A stretch of DNA of 64,000 bases, from NCBI GenBank assembly GCA_013350335.1, contig CM023540.1:53878905-53942904 (forward strand), read 5' to 3'. This document shows positions 11,282-22,060 of the stretch, piece by piece (within the stretch, counting starts at the first letter, position 1; each line of letters opens with the position of its first letter). The notes below the pieces were generated by a model that was not told the origin of the DNA, made no database searches, and saw only the letters and a program-made list of their open reading frames with translations. The position numbers and the translations under genes are program-made. Source of the DNA: Chimonanthus salicifolius (taxonomy: Eukaryota > Streptophyta > Magnoliopsida > Laurales > Calycanthaceae).

Positions 11282-12332
11282 ATGTTCCTTGACTATCTTT
11301 TCTTACTTATATCTTATCAAATACTTACCGATTCCGCGACTCCTCCTGTTTCTTTCACTCCTTCTTGCTCCTCCAATCTTCTCCCTCCTTAGCCTTTTCT
11401 TCCTCCTTGATCTTTGGCCGAGAGTGAGCTTAAGACGTCTTGAGATGAAAACCCAAAGAGAGGATTCGGCCAAAGAGTGTAGGTTTGAGAGAGGGTCGGC
11501 CTTGAGTGAGAAGGAGAGGAGCTTGAGATAGAAAATACTCTCAATGTTTCTTGTCTTGAGGGGGGGATCGGCCAAGAGAGAGTGGGAGAGAGTGAAATGA
11601 AACTCCAAGTCTTTTTTTGTCTTGTTCAATGAGAGTGGTCGGCCAAGGGTGGTGTCTTTTGGGTGATACCCCTTTGTAACAACTATCCCTCTTCACCTCC
11701 CTCAATAGTACTTTCTTTGGGGGTTTCATCCTATGAGATGAAACTCCAACCGTGTGCCCCTTGGGTTTCCATCATGAGATGGAAACCCTCCATCTCCCCA
11801 GCGTGTAGCCTTGGATATGGCTTGTGTAACAACAACAACCCTTCACCTCCCTCATTAATGATCCCTTTGGAGTTTCATCCCATGAGATGAAACTCCCACC
11901 TCTCCAACGTGTGTACAAATTGATTTGGTCTTGTGAGATGCAACTCTTCATCTACTCTCCTAACTCACTTAAAATGAAAGTCCCATTAACTTTCCATCCA
12001 ACTCACCTTAACTCAAATATTTTTAATTCTTTTAAACTCAAGACTTGTACTCATTCATTAACTCAAATCCTTGATTCCATTTCCAATTTAATTCAGCCAC
12101 ACCTTAATTGAGCTTGAACTCATTTGGTGGTCGACCAAGTCAACCATGACCCATTGGGTCCCAATTGGTCATTTGACCCAATTGACAACCTTGATCTAAT
12201 TACATAAATCTTACCCATTTATTTCAATTGAACCTTATCCATAATCCGTTGAGTCTTAATTGGGCAATTGAACCAACTCTTTACCCATCTAAGGTCTATC
12301 TTCATTAATTCACAAAATAAATGGACAATTTC

Positions 12333-12333
12333 C

Positions 12334-12381
<48 letters not shown>
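12333..12381. repeat. (TA)n microsatellite
   Basis: About 48 bp of TA with one C interruption, close to the 5' end of LTR A (minus-strand sense). The sister LTRs have only a short ATATAT stretch at this place, so the run has expanded here. Confidence 0.9.
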
Positions 12382-12382
<1 letters not shown>

Positions 12383-12411
12383 TTCATAAATTGAAAATTC
12401 TGGGTGTTACA

Positions 12412-13270
12412 ATAAGCCACCTCCCCCACCCTCTTTTGGATTGGGAACGGTCCCACAAATCTAGGCGACAACTTCACTTTCGTGGCGAGACTTTTAAAAA
12501 TACTAAGTCTCCCACTTCCAACTCAAGGAATATCTTTCTGATCAAATAGATATTTCAAACTTTTGTGATCTAAAAATACCTCAAACTTCTCGCCATAGAG
12601 ATAGTGTCTCCAACTTTTGAGAGCGAAGACCACTGCGGCTAATTCCAGATCATGTGTGGGATAGTGGCATTTATGAATTTTCAACTGCCTCGAACCAGAA
12701 GCCACTACGTGATGACTTTGGGTAAGAGAACACCCAAGTCCTTCACCTGAAGCATCACAATATACTTCATAGCCGTTGCCTCTTTCCGCAAACTCAGGAT
12801 AGGTGTAGTCGTAAGCCTCTCCTTCAGTTCTTCGAATCTTCTGTTGCATACAGCAAAACATTCAAATCTGACTTCTTTCTGAGTGAGTCGGGTAAGTGGA
12901 GATGCAATCTTGGTGAAGTCCATAATAAACTTCCTATAATAACCAGCCAATCCCAAAAAGCTGTGGATTTCTATTACATTCCATGGAACTTTCCAGTCTC
13001 TAACTGCCGCCACTTTAGCTGGGTCCACGGCTATTCCTTCTGCTAATATGACATGCCCTAAGAAGTTAACCTCAGATAGCCAGAATTCGCACTTGCTTTC
13101 TTTGGCATACAACTGATTCTTCTTCAGGGTGTCCAAGACTATCCTTAGATGTTCTGCATGCTCCTCCCGATTGTTGGAATAAATCAGGGTATCGTTAATG
13201 AAGACGATCACAAACTTGTCCAAATAAGGACAAAAGATTTTGTTCATCAGATCCATGAATATAACCCTCC
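12412..13270 (-). pseudogene. element D RT C-terminus, RNase H and integrase tail
   Basis: RT begins at [10 protein letters not shown]; the catalytic FIDD has become FIND (about 13195). It continues with [15 protein letters not shown] and [13 protein letters not shown] frameshift near 12830 leads into RNase H ([39 protein letters not shown]). At about 12530 the sequence jumps straight to the integrase C-terminal segment (LEVGDLVFLKVS, then PRFVGPFPI), which also lacks about 30 bp. All active sites of integrase are gone. The direct RNase H to integrase-tail joint is a deletion of well over 1 kb when compared with element C. Confidence 0.8.
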
Positions 13271-13600
13271 ATGGGTATAATCCATTCATGGGCATAACTA
13301 ATACCTTCGTAGAACCAATATGTCTATCATAGGACTAATAGGTCTAACATACGACCAATATGTCGACTATGGAATCAAAATGTCTATCATAAGACCAATA
13401 TGTCAACTATGGGACCGAAATGTCCTTCACACTATCAATACGTCCACCCTAATGCCAATATCCGACATCATTCCAACCACCATGGAAACCCTCATTCATG
13501 GGAAGATAATATCTATCCATAGAACCGTCACATCTACCATGGGACCACTGTATCTATTCGTGGGATCGATATACCCACCAATTGTCGTCATCGTCTACCA
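13257..13600. repeat. degenerate 20-bp minisatellite inside element D
   Basis: About 14 diverged units of roughly 20 bp; the clearest are seven consecutive ones from 13315 (CCAATATGTCTATCATAGGA and variants with GACTATGGAA, CAACTATGGGA). Later units are recognisable by CCATGGGAC/CATAGAACC with a 20-22-bp spacing. The array lies exactly where the protease-RT connection and the N-terminal half of RT should be, between the protease motif (13604-13743) and VFMDLMN (13270). Elements A and C have no such repeat. Confidence 0.8.
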
Positions 13601-13603
13601 ATA

Positions 13604-13980
13604 GGGAATACTATAGTAAGTGCAGTGGACATTTGTTATACTAAAGTGCTAGTAACGGATTTGAAGGAAGTAGATACAAAAGAGTGGGATGCTCCCAAAT
13701 CAAATAACGCATATGCATATGAACTACCAACTACTGCCATACCTTAAATCACTGAATGATCCATCGTCTTTGGAGAAGCTAAGGTATACAGCCGTCCAGA
13801 TCCTGTTGGGTTAGGTGCCCGTCCCTGCTGGTTGTACGCCCTGGATCCTCGTGAATGAGTTGATCTGGCTGGAGTGCGAAAGGAACCCCTGGAGTGAGAG
13901 GGTCTGCTGTTCTGTGGACATTCCCTCTTGAAATGGCCCTGTTGGACACATTGGAAACAGGTGTTCACACTTTGAGGGAC
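13604..13980 (-). pseudogene. element D zinc knuckle and protease remnant
   Basis: Zinc knuckle CFQCVQQGHFKREC (CX2CX4HX4C) near 13962-13920, the basic SRPSHSRGSFR linker, then a stop at 13744. After the stop the sequence still reads GMAVVGSSYAYALFD, but the protease motif is DLGA instead of DSGA (Ser to Leu) and another stop follows within 30 codons before the minisatellite. Inactive as a protease. Confidence 0.78.
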
Positions 13981-14199
13981 CTGAGAGACTGATACTGATG
14001 GGGAGGGTTGATAGGGACGAAAGCCCCCAGTTGACCCAGTGGAAGGTGAGAGTCTCCCAAGGTTGGGTCGGAACCTCTTGTTAGGACGAAAGGTACTTCC
14101 CCTGCTCTAGCCTCGGCCGTTGTCCATAAACCGTACTGTTTCTGTCATCTCCTGCTCCGCTATGGTAGCTCTACTGACCACCTCTGCCAGTGTAGGTGC

Positions 14200-14486
14200 C
14201 TTGAAGATAGTCACATTGGCCCTGATGCTCGATTGAGGGCCTTCTCAAATTTACGAGCCCTTCTGTACTCCGTGTCCACCATGTATAAGGCATAACAAGA
14301 TAGACGGAGGAACTCCTGATGATACTCCGCCACAGTCATGGTGCCTTGCACGAAAGATGTGAATGCTTGTGTGTGGCGTTCCTTTTCCTCGTCTGGAAAG
14401 TAGTGATCGAGGAACATAGCCGAGAACTGCTCCCATGTCATCGCAGTCCTTTCCCCTTCCAGAATCAGTGCCCGTTGTCTCTTGTT
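14200..14486 (-). pseudogene. element D gag capsid fragment
   Basis: Capsid core WEQFSAMFLDHYFPDEEKE, GTMTVAEYHQEFLRLSCYALYMVDTEYRRARKFE, then a frameshift at about 14230. The N-terminal third of gag is missing: the coding similarity begins at about 14486, directly beside leader sequence that in element A lies about 530 bp further upstream. So the joint at 14486 is an internal deletion. Confidence 0.78.
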
Positions 14487-14752
14487 GGGGAAAATCTTGA
14501 TGTTTCTTGTTTCGGGGAAATATGTCCTAATTTGTTATATTTGATAAATCCGTGGTTATAGTGATTGTCCTTCCCTTGCTGTTATAGGGCTGTTCTCAGT
14601 TTGAATGCTTCAGACTGATTCTTAACAAAGTAAATTAATCCGGCCCTCGTGCAGCAGACTCCGAAGAGCCGATCAGTTGGGGTTCTTATCTTGTGAGTGA
14701 AACATGATACCGTCTTAATTTTACTTTAAAAGATTCATACTTCCGGTTTCTC

Positions 14753-14764
14753 TCTGATGCCAAC
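14753..14764 (-). other. mutated primer binding site of element D
   Basis: The bases CTCTGATGCCAAC next to the LTR edge read on the minus strand as a one-base variant of the initiator tRNA-Met PBS. This marks 14765 as the inner end of the 5' LTR of D. Confidence 0.7.
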
Positions 14765-15668
14765 TGTGACGCCCCGCCTTTTTTCACTCGCCGAAAATCA
14801 AAGTCTATTTTTTAATTAAAAAAAAAAGTGAGAGAGAGAGGGACGTCACGACACGAGCTAAGTCCGAGCTTCCAAATCCCAGCCCTTAACAGGCCAACCA
14901 TACGTGTGCGTAGACTAAGTCCACTAAAACGGCTCACATGCATTAAGGTTATACTTGCGGAAATAAACATATTGCGGAATTAACATTTGATTACATAAAA
15001 CAACCATAACCTTTACTTAGCAAGGAAGTCAATCACCCAAAACTTAACTGATTTTAAAATCTGAGGTAACGTCAAACCATAGCAAAATAATATATATTCA
15101 TTACAATCCCAAAATGCAATTAACTCCAGTACGCTGTCCAAAACTAAAACTTAGAAATAAGCAATAAGTTGTCCAAGGTCCTAAGCTTGGCTCCTTTAAC
15201 GTCCATCGTCCGTTCCGTTCCCTGTATCATCATCTAAGGTGGAAGTAGGGTGTTAGTCAACGCGCCCAGTAGGAATTCCAAGTAGGGTTATACACATAGG
15301 ATTAATATAAAGTCAAGATACAAAACATCATACTGTACTTGTAAAACATAATACCTAAAAACAAAGCATGCTAATAGAGATCATAATCATGCTGATAAAA
15401 CCAAAACAGTGCATGATACTCATAACAAAATCATGCCAATGTAATGCCATGGGTGTCATATGCCATGAATCCCACCCATCAATCATATCACAAATCACAT
15501 CAGTAGTCCCCTTGATGAACAAGCCACATCAAGTATTTCCGCCATGACTCCCCACGAATGCCTTATCGGTCCTACCGAACGGAGCATGGACTCCGGTTAC
15601 ATTTCAAACACAGTATATCTCTCCCCACGAATGCCTTATCGGTCCCACCGAATGGAGCGTAGACTCCG
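14765..15668 (-). mobile_element. element D 5' LTR, first piece
   Basis: Begins TGTGACGCCCCGCC beside the PBS and runs to the insertion site of element C. 15664-15668 (CTCCG) is one copy of the C target duplication. The piece holds the GTGGAAGTAGGGTGTTAG block and two copies of a 60-bp unit 'CCCCACGAATGCCTTATCGG' (15547 and 15626). It continues at 33076. Confidence 0.88.
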
Positions 15669-16741
15669 TGTAATACCTCAGATTTTCAGTTTATCAATAT
15701 TTACGGAAATTGCCATTGAAAGTGTGAATTAATGGTTATGAACCTTAGATGGGTAAGGTGTTGGGCAATGTCCCAATTAAGACCCAAAGGTTATGTTATA
15801 ATGATCAATTTAAATAATTGGGTAATGTGCATTTAATTGGGTCAAGGTGGTTGTTTGGGTCAAAAGGCCCAATTGGGACCCAATGGGTTGTAGTTGACTT
15901 GGTTGACCATTAGGTGAGCTCAAGCCTAATTAGGTTAAGGCTGAATTAAATGAGAATGCAAACAAGTGTTTAAGATGAGTTTAATGGTAGTTTGGATTAA
16001 ATGGTTGAGTTGAGTTAAATTAATGAGTTGAGCTTAAGTGAGTTAAAGAGATTGGAATTAAATTATATGAGAAGTGTGTAGATGAAAGGTGCGTGGGTTG
16101 TTTTCAAATTTCAAATAATACTACACGTTGGATGCATGGAGAATTTTATCCCATGCATGAAACTCCAAAGTTGGAGAATGAATGGGAGTTGGCGTTTTTG
16201 TGGAGTTACACAAGGTAAGGAGTTTTTCATTTCAAATTTAAAATATGTACACGTTGGAGGGAATCAAGGGGGGAGTTTCATCTCAAAGATGAAACCCCAC
16301 ATGGGGCATTGATGAGAATCAAGGGAGGTGGATTTGGATATTAATTGTTATATTTTGTTGGACATGTAATTTGAGTAGTCAGATGTTGGCATGTAATAAT
16401 TTAGATTATGTTGCTATGGTTTGGTATAATTTGTTGAATGTTTAAGTTAAGGTAATTTTGGATAAATGACTAAGTACTTTGCTATCTAAAAGGGAATAGA
16501 CTTAGGTTCTATTATAATCCACAGTTAGTTTAGGTTATATTCCGCAAAGATTATATTTTACTATGTGTGAACCATTCTCATGGACTTAGTCCATGAACAC
16601 ATAGGTTTGGCCAGTTAAGGGTCGGACTTTAGAAGTCCGGACTTAACTCGCGTCATGACATTCCTCTCTTTATCACTTTTGTTTATTTAAAAAAAAAAAA
16701 AATAGACTCTGATTTCGACTGAAAAAGGGCGGGGTGTTACA
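15669..16741 (+). mobile_element. element C 5' LTR, internally deleted (1073 bp)
   Basis: TGTAATACC...GTGTTACA. Aligns with the 3' LTR at both ends, but a 2.3-kb middle part (matching 26323-28620) is missing; the joint is at 16330-16333, where the two edges share TGGA. The lost part includes the TTCGGCCAT hairpin array and the segment where the other LTRs have their CT-rich leader, so the usual transcription signals are probably gone. Confidence 0.9.
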
Positions 16742-16743
16742 GT

Positions 16744-16755
16744 TGGTATCAGAGC
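16744..16755 (+). other. primer binding site of element C
   Basis: TGGTATCAGAGC, a perfect match to the plant initiator tRNA-Met PBS, two bases after the 5' LTR end. 16756-16938 and 20800-21009 are the leader, split by a solo LTR; it holds the block CCCCAAAAT/GGAAATTTCC also seen in A. Confidence 0.93.
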
Positions 16756-16938
16756 AAAACGGGAAGATTGGATCTTTCGAAATAAGATTAAGACGATTTC
16801 ATGTCTCACTGACAGATAAGAATCCCAACTGACCGACTCTTCAGAGTCCACTGCACAGGGGCCAGATTAATTTACTTTGTTAGACTCAGACTGAACATTC
16901 AATCTGAGAACAACAATGAAAGATAACAAAGGAAGTAC

Positions 16939-19900
16939 TGTAAGGGCCCGGAATTTTTAAAATTAATATAAATGGGAATATTATTTATTTTAAGGATGAA
17001 AATTGGAAAATTGGTGGAGTAAATGGTAAATGGGCCAAAATTTGGATAAAGGCCCAAGTGTGGCCCAATAGACTATGGTTTGGATTTAAATTTATTTAAA
17101 TGGGTCAAGAATGGTCAAATTGAGTCAAATACCCATTTGGGACCCAATGGGTCAAGATGGTTAAGCTCTAAGGTAAATGGGCTAGTGGGAAATGTAATTG
17201 GGCCATGGGCCCAATGGTAATCCACTTAGAGTGAATTCAATGATTTTAAATCACCTAAGTTATTTGGAATTAAACAATGGTGATGTGGCCAAGTGGGACC
17301 CACCTCCACCTCATCAAGTGAGGTGGCGTGTGGGCCAAGGTTTGGTGGGGCCGGCCACCATGGTTGATTTGGTCAACCATGGGTGGAGTAATGGACTTAG
17401 GCTAAGTACCAATGGATTAACCTAAGTTAATTATCTAATTAATTAAATTATTTAAAATGGTAGTTAAGAGTGGTCAAAGTGGGGCCATGAGGTGAAGACT
17501 CACCTCATCTCAAACTCAAAATTTACACACGTTGGGGCTTGGTGGTGGTTTAGATAACCACCACCATAAAGCAAATAAAATATCTAAAGAATATCTTAGG
17601 GTGGGTGAGATCATTAATGTAAAGAAAAATGGGGATAAGTCTTGAGTTTCTTTTCCATTTTTTTATCCTCTCTTCATTTTCACTCCATTCTCATCCTCCA
17701 TTGCCGTCCCATGTCCAAGTGAAGGAGAAAAAAAAAAAGAGAAGGAGCTCAAGGAGAGAAGGAAAAAAAAAATGGAATTTGGAGGGAGTTCACTCTAAGA
17801 TTAAGGTCATCATCTTCCTCTCATCATCTTTTCCTCTTTTCATCTCTCAAATTCAAACCTAACATGGCTGATTTTAAGGTTGGGAGTTGCCACCCTTGAT
17901 CAAAGATTTTGACCTATCAAAGATCAAGAGGAAGGAGAGAGGAGGCTAAGGAAACCGACGGGAGCGGCGGAAGTCGGAGGAGACGACGGATTGTGAGTAT
18001 TTCTTAAACAAGAAATTTTGGATTTTTAGGGTTTAAGATTTGGAAATTATTTTTGTAGAATTTAATGGTGGTTACATAAATTTATGCCATGGATGTTAAA
18101 CCCATCAAATGAGAGGGTGGAAGATGGAGAAAACCCTAAATGGATGAATTAGGGTTAGGGAAAATAAATAAGTAAATGTAGTATGTGCATTGTGTAATTT
18201 ATTAAATTGAGCATGGAATTGGGTGATTAGGTGTTTGGTTTAATTAGTTAGGGTTTAAGGAATAGAAAGTGGGTAAAACCCTAATGGAGAAAAATTAGGG
18301 TTAAGAAAAAAATAAAAGGGACTAAGGATAGTACATGCTTAATGTGATCAAACATAGAGGTATATGCAATTTTTTTTGAGTCAAGGACCATAGGGTTCGG
18401 CCATGTAACATGGCCAAACCCCATGGTAAGTAATGTATGATTTATTAGGGTTTGAAAAATGGAAGGCAATGAGGATTTTTAACTAATGAATTTTAGTAAA
18501 TGAATGAATGTGGGAAAGTTTTAAAATGGTGTTATGATGAAAATGCAAAGAGGTGTATAGCCTTGAAAGGCATGGATGAAGTGAACCTTGAACCCTATGG
18601 TGATCAAATGGTGGAATGAAGGGTTGTGAATAATGGAAAGTAAATGGGAATGTTGGTGGTGTTGATGGACCCGAAAATGGTTTTAGCATTGATATTTGTA
18701 ATGGACTCTAATGTAGCTAAGGATGATGGTTTTAAGTGTATGAATTAAACCCTTCATGGAGGGATTTGTGATAAACCCAAATGTGTAACAATGGACCCAA
18801 GAAAAATGGGGAAAGGACACCATGGGTTCGGCCATGGTGTATGGCCGAACCCATGGCCCAATTGTGATCCATTTTGGTGGGTTAAATTGGATGATGAATG
18901 GTGTGTGTGTGTGGTCTCCAAAGGAAATGAATGAGTAATGGACTCATTGAAGTTAAATACATGAGGTAAATCCCATGGGAAGAGTTGATGAATTAGGTAT
19001 TTTGAACCCATGGCCATTGGTGAACCATTTAAAGGGTTAAGTATGGGGTTATGGATGGGTTTAAATGAATAATGGTGAAATTAATAAAAAGACTAATTTT
19101 AATGATGTTATGACATGGTTCAATGGGTCATAAATGAACCTAAGTTAGGGATCTAAGTTTAAAGATCAATTTTGGACTTAATCATGCATGGATAAATGGG
19201 TGATTAACCATGGAAAATGAGGTAGTGGCAAAACCGTAATTAAATGCCAAGTTCAAGAATTCCATGGAGATTGATCATGGAATGAGGGGATCTAATGTGA
19301 TAACCTTATAAGTGGTTAATAAAGCCTAGGGTGGCTGATTTTAGACATATGTACTTAAAAATATATAATGGATTAGGTGGGACCCACAAAACCTAAATGG
19401 TGACCGGTTTTTCATAAGGGCTTATAAATGGTTGAAACATGGACTAATGATTAGTGTGTAACAAGGTACTGGACATCGCAGGCGGTGCGCGATCGGCGAC
19501 CGGGTTTGTCGAGCGGAAAAATGTAAAAGGACGCAAGTCGGTATTAGGTAGGATTCCTACATTTTTGTAAGCCATGGATTGGGTGATGTTTTCTTTAATT
19601 TATTTTGGAAAGCATGTGGTTGCCTTTAAGATGAGTTTTGGATTATGTATCTTGTGATGTTTTCCTTTAAATTATTTTGGAAATCATGTGAATGTCTTAA
19701 GATGCATTTTGGGTTAAATATTATGGGATGTTTTTCCCTTTGATTTATTTGATAATCAAGTAATTGTTTTAAGATGGGTTTTTGTGTTACTATTGAACTA
19801 CATATATTTACATGGCACATGGCATCTACATCTCATGCATGGCATGGGAGGGATATGACAAGGAAATGATGAAATGAAACCGGAGTCCATGCTCCGTCGG

Positions 19901-20794
19901 CGCGACCGATAAACAGCATGGGGACATTTCACATATGTATTATGATACCTTGATGATGCTTTTCCATCAAGGGGGATGTTGTATTTATTATTGTACCTTG
20001 ATGATGGTTCTTCCATCAAGGGGGGATGCCTAGTGTGGATCGCATCTTGATGAGGCTTTTGCATCAAGAGGGTTATGGTACGATGATGGTATGGATTCTA
20101 TTTGGAATACTATGGATGGTTGGAAAAAGGGACATTGTAGAGTTGAGGATGAGATTGATGGGTGGGATTCATGACATAAAACACCCATTGCATTACATTG
20201 TACCAAATGGCATAATGTTGAGATAATATCTTCTATATGCTTTGTTATTACTAATCCATGTGCTAGCCCTACTCGGAATCCTACTGGGCGCGTGTTTTAA
20301 CGCCCTACTTCTACCCTAGCTGATGACGCAGGAGGTGGCGAAACGGGAGGACGGGACGGGAGTCATGCTTAGTAGCTTGGGAAGGCAGATTCATTATGTT
20401 GTTTAAGTTTATGTTGGAAAAATGTAATTTGAGTAACTTAGCTTGTTGGAATGTAATAAATTAGATTACTGGTTATGTTTTGGGATTTTATTATGGACAT
20501 TATGGTTTTGAGGTATTATAGAAATTTAAATGAATGTTATCTTTCTTGCTATCTCAAATCTGTAGGATAGTCTTTTTTGTTAATTCCGCACTGAGAAGTA
20601 ATATTCCTTGAGCTTACATCTACGCGTGAACCGTACTCGTGGACTTGGCTCCACGCACGCGTAGGGTTGGCCAGTTAAGGGCCGGGCTTTAGAAGCTCGG
20701 ACTTAACTCGCGTCGTGACGTCCGCGCCCTTTGTCACTTTAAAAAAAAAAAAAATTTAAACTCTGATTTATGGTGAAAAGGGGCGGGCGTTACA
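16939..20794 (+). mobile_element. solo LTR in the leader of element C (3856 bp)
   Basis: TGTAAGGGCC...GGGCGTTACA, flanked by perfect target duplications AGTAC (16934-16938 and 20795-20799). No internal region, so it arose by recombination between the two LTRs of a full element. Similar over its length to G and, inverted, to 28925-32963. Non-coding; carries the CCATGGTTGA dyad (17358-17382), the CCACCTCA dyad (17306-17326), two or more TTCGGCCAT hairpins (18390-18422, 18825-18855), and CTTGATG/CATCAAG dyads (19950-20070). Confidence 0.92.
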
Positions 20795-21009
20795 AGTACA
20801 GTCAAAATAATTGGATATACCAAACATAGCAAATTAAGATATATTTCCCCAATATCCCCAAATTGAGAAACAAACAATAGATACTTAGGAAATTTCCCCG
20901 AAAAACAAATAAAAACCAAGAGTGCTTATTTGGAAATTTCCCCAAAATTATGAAAATACAAACTGTACGAGGAAACTAAGGCAATAATGTTTTCATGACT
21001 TAGGTAAAA

Positions 21010-22060
21010 ATGGCTCCAAAGAGAAAGATCCAACAAAACAAGAAAGGGAAGGAAAAAGAGATACTAATCATTCAACAGGAAGAGGATGAACGACAATCCC
21101 GACGGGAAGAGGAGGAACAACAATCCCTACAGGAAGAGGATAAACGACAATCCCGACGGGAAGAGGAGGAACGACAATCCCGACGGAAAGAAGAAGAGCG
21201 ACACTCTCACCATAGCGAACAAGAGAAAGAGGGGCAAAGCAGCGTGAGTATACAAGTGGTGCCTCTTGAACTACAAAGCTTGGTTCAAGCAGTAGTTACT
21301 TCTGTTCTCCAACAGCAACTGAATGGAAGTGGAAGCAATAGTGATGCCAACGACCGGAGCATGGTCAGGGATTTCCAGCAACAGCGATTTCCTTACTTCA
21401 AGGGGAGAGAAGGGGCTGACGGAGCAGAAAACTGGCTGAAGAAGATTTCGCAGATTCTGACATTATTGAATATCACAAGTCATGCTCACAAGATTTTACT
21501 AGCCACATCATAGTTGATTGATGATGTTGGTAAATAGTGGGAGGTGGTAGAAAAACAGTAAACACTCGTGCCTGAAAGGGAAAGGACTGCAATGATCTGG
21601 GAGCAGTTCGCAGCTACATTTCTGGATCACTATTTCCCTAAAGAGGAGAAGGAGCGTCACACACAAGCTTTTATATCTTTGGTACAAGGTACCATGACAG
21701 TGGCAAAGTACCGCCGGGAGTTTCTTAGTCTGTCTTGCTATGCATTTTACATGGTGGATATGGAATACCGAAGGGCTCGCAAGTTTGAGCGAGGCCTTCA
21801 ATAGAGCATTAGGGCAAAGGTAACCATCTTCAAGGCAGCCACATTGGCAGAGGTGGTTAGCAAGCCCACAATAGAAGAACAGGAGATGGCTGAGTTCACG
21901 CGTTTTGACAACCGCCGAGCTCAGAGTGGGAGGGGTACATTCTAGCCCAACAAGAAGTTCCGACCGAACTTCAGCAGACCCTCACCATCCACTGGGTCAA
22001 CAGGGGGCTTTCGTCCGAATCATTTGGCCCCATCTGCATCGGTCACTCAGGCTCCCAGAG
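21010..22060 (+). pseudogene. element C gag, five in-frame stops
   Basis: ATG at 21010 (MAPKRKIQQNKK). The N-terminus is a highly charged EEEERQSRR repeat, likely coiled coil; then PLELQSLVQAVVTSVLQQ, FQQQRFPYFKG, ENWLKKI, the capsid core WEQFAATFLDHYFPKEEKE, GTMTVAKY and YRRARKFERGL. Stops: TAG 21511, TAG 21535, TAA 21559, TAG 21802 and TAG 21943. No frameshift: the same frame continues through the zinc knuckle and all of pol. When intact it would form the particle shell. Confidence 0.9.
21078..21212 (+). repeat. 27-bp tandem repeat coding a 9-residue charged repeat in gag
   Basis: Five units of 27 bp starting at 21078, 21105, 21132, 21159 and 21186, each coding a form of RREEEERQS. The period is a multiple of three, so the frame is kept. 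The gag of element A lacks this array at the same place. Confidence 0.9.

Larger units (their letters stand above)
8926..12411 (-). mobile_element. element A 5' LTR (3486 bp)
   Basis: Left end TGTAACGCCC next to the PBS; right end GGTGTTACA at 12411, where the integrase remnant of D resumes. Non-coding. From left to right it holds a CT-rich polypurine complement near the PBS, the block CTAAGATAGAAGTAGGGCGTT (about 9390) also found in the other LTRs, two CTTGATG/CATCAAG dyads with CGATCGCG-type GC blocks (9570-9990), a row of nine TTCGGCCAT hairpins (10089-11281), a polypyrimidine/polypurine stretch (11330-11650), and GATGAAAC dyads (11720-11905). Confidence 0.88.
12412..14764 (-). mobile_element. 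element D internal region, heavily deleted
   Basis: Remains of a minus-strand gypsy element related to A and C. It keeps, in sense order, a mutated PBS (14753-14764), leader, middle of gag, zinc knuckle, protease, the second half of RT, RNase H N-terminus and integrase C-terminus. Three blocks are lost: gag N-terminus (junction near 14486), the protease-to-RT-palm segment (filled by a 20-bp minisatellite), and RNase H C-terminus to integrase core (junction near 12530). Element A is inserted at 12411/12412. Confidence 0.85.

Noticed and set aside
16744..16755. tRNA gene
   Set aside because: Only the short complement of the initiator tRNA-Met 3' end is present, as at the other PBS sites; no tRNA gene fold was found anywhere in the window.
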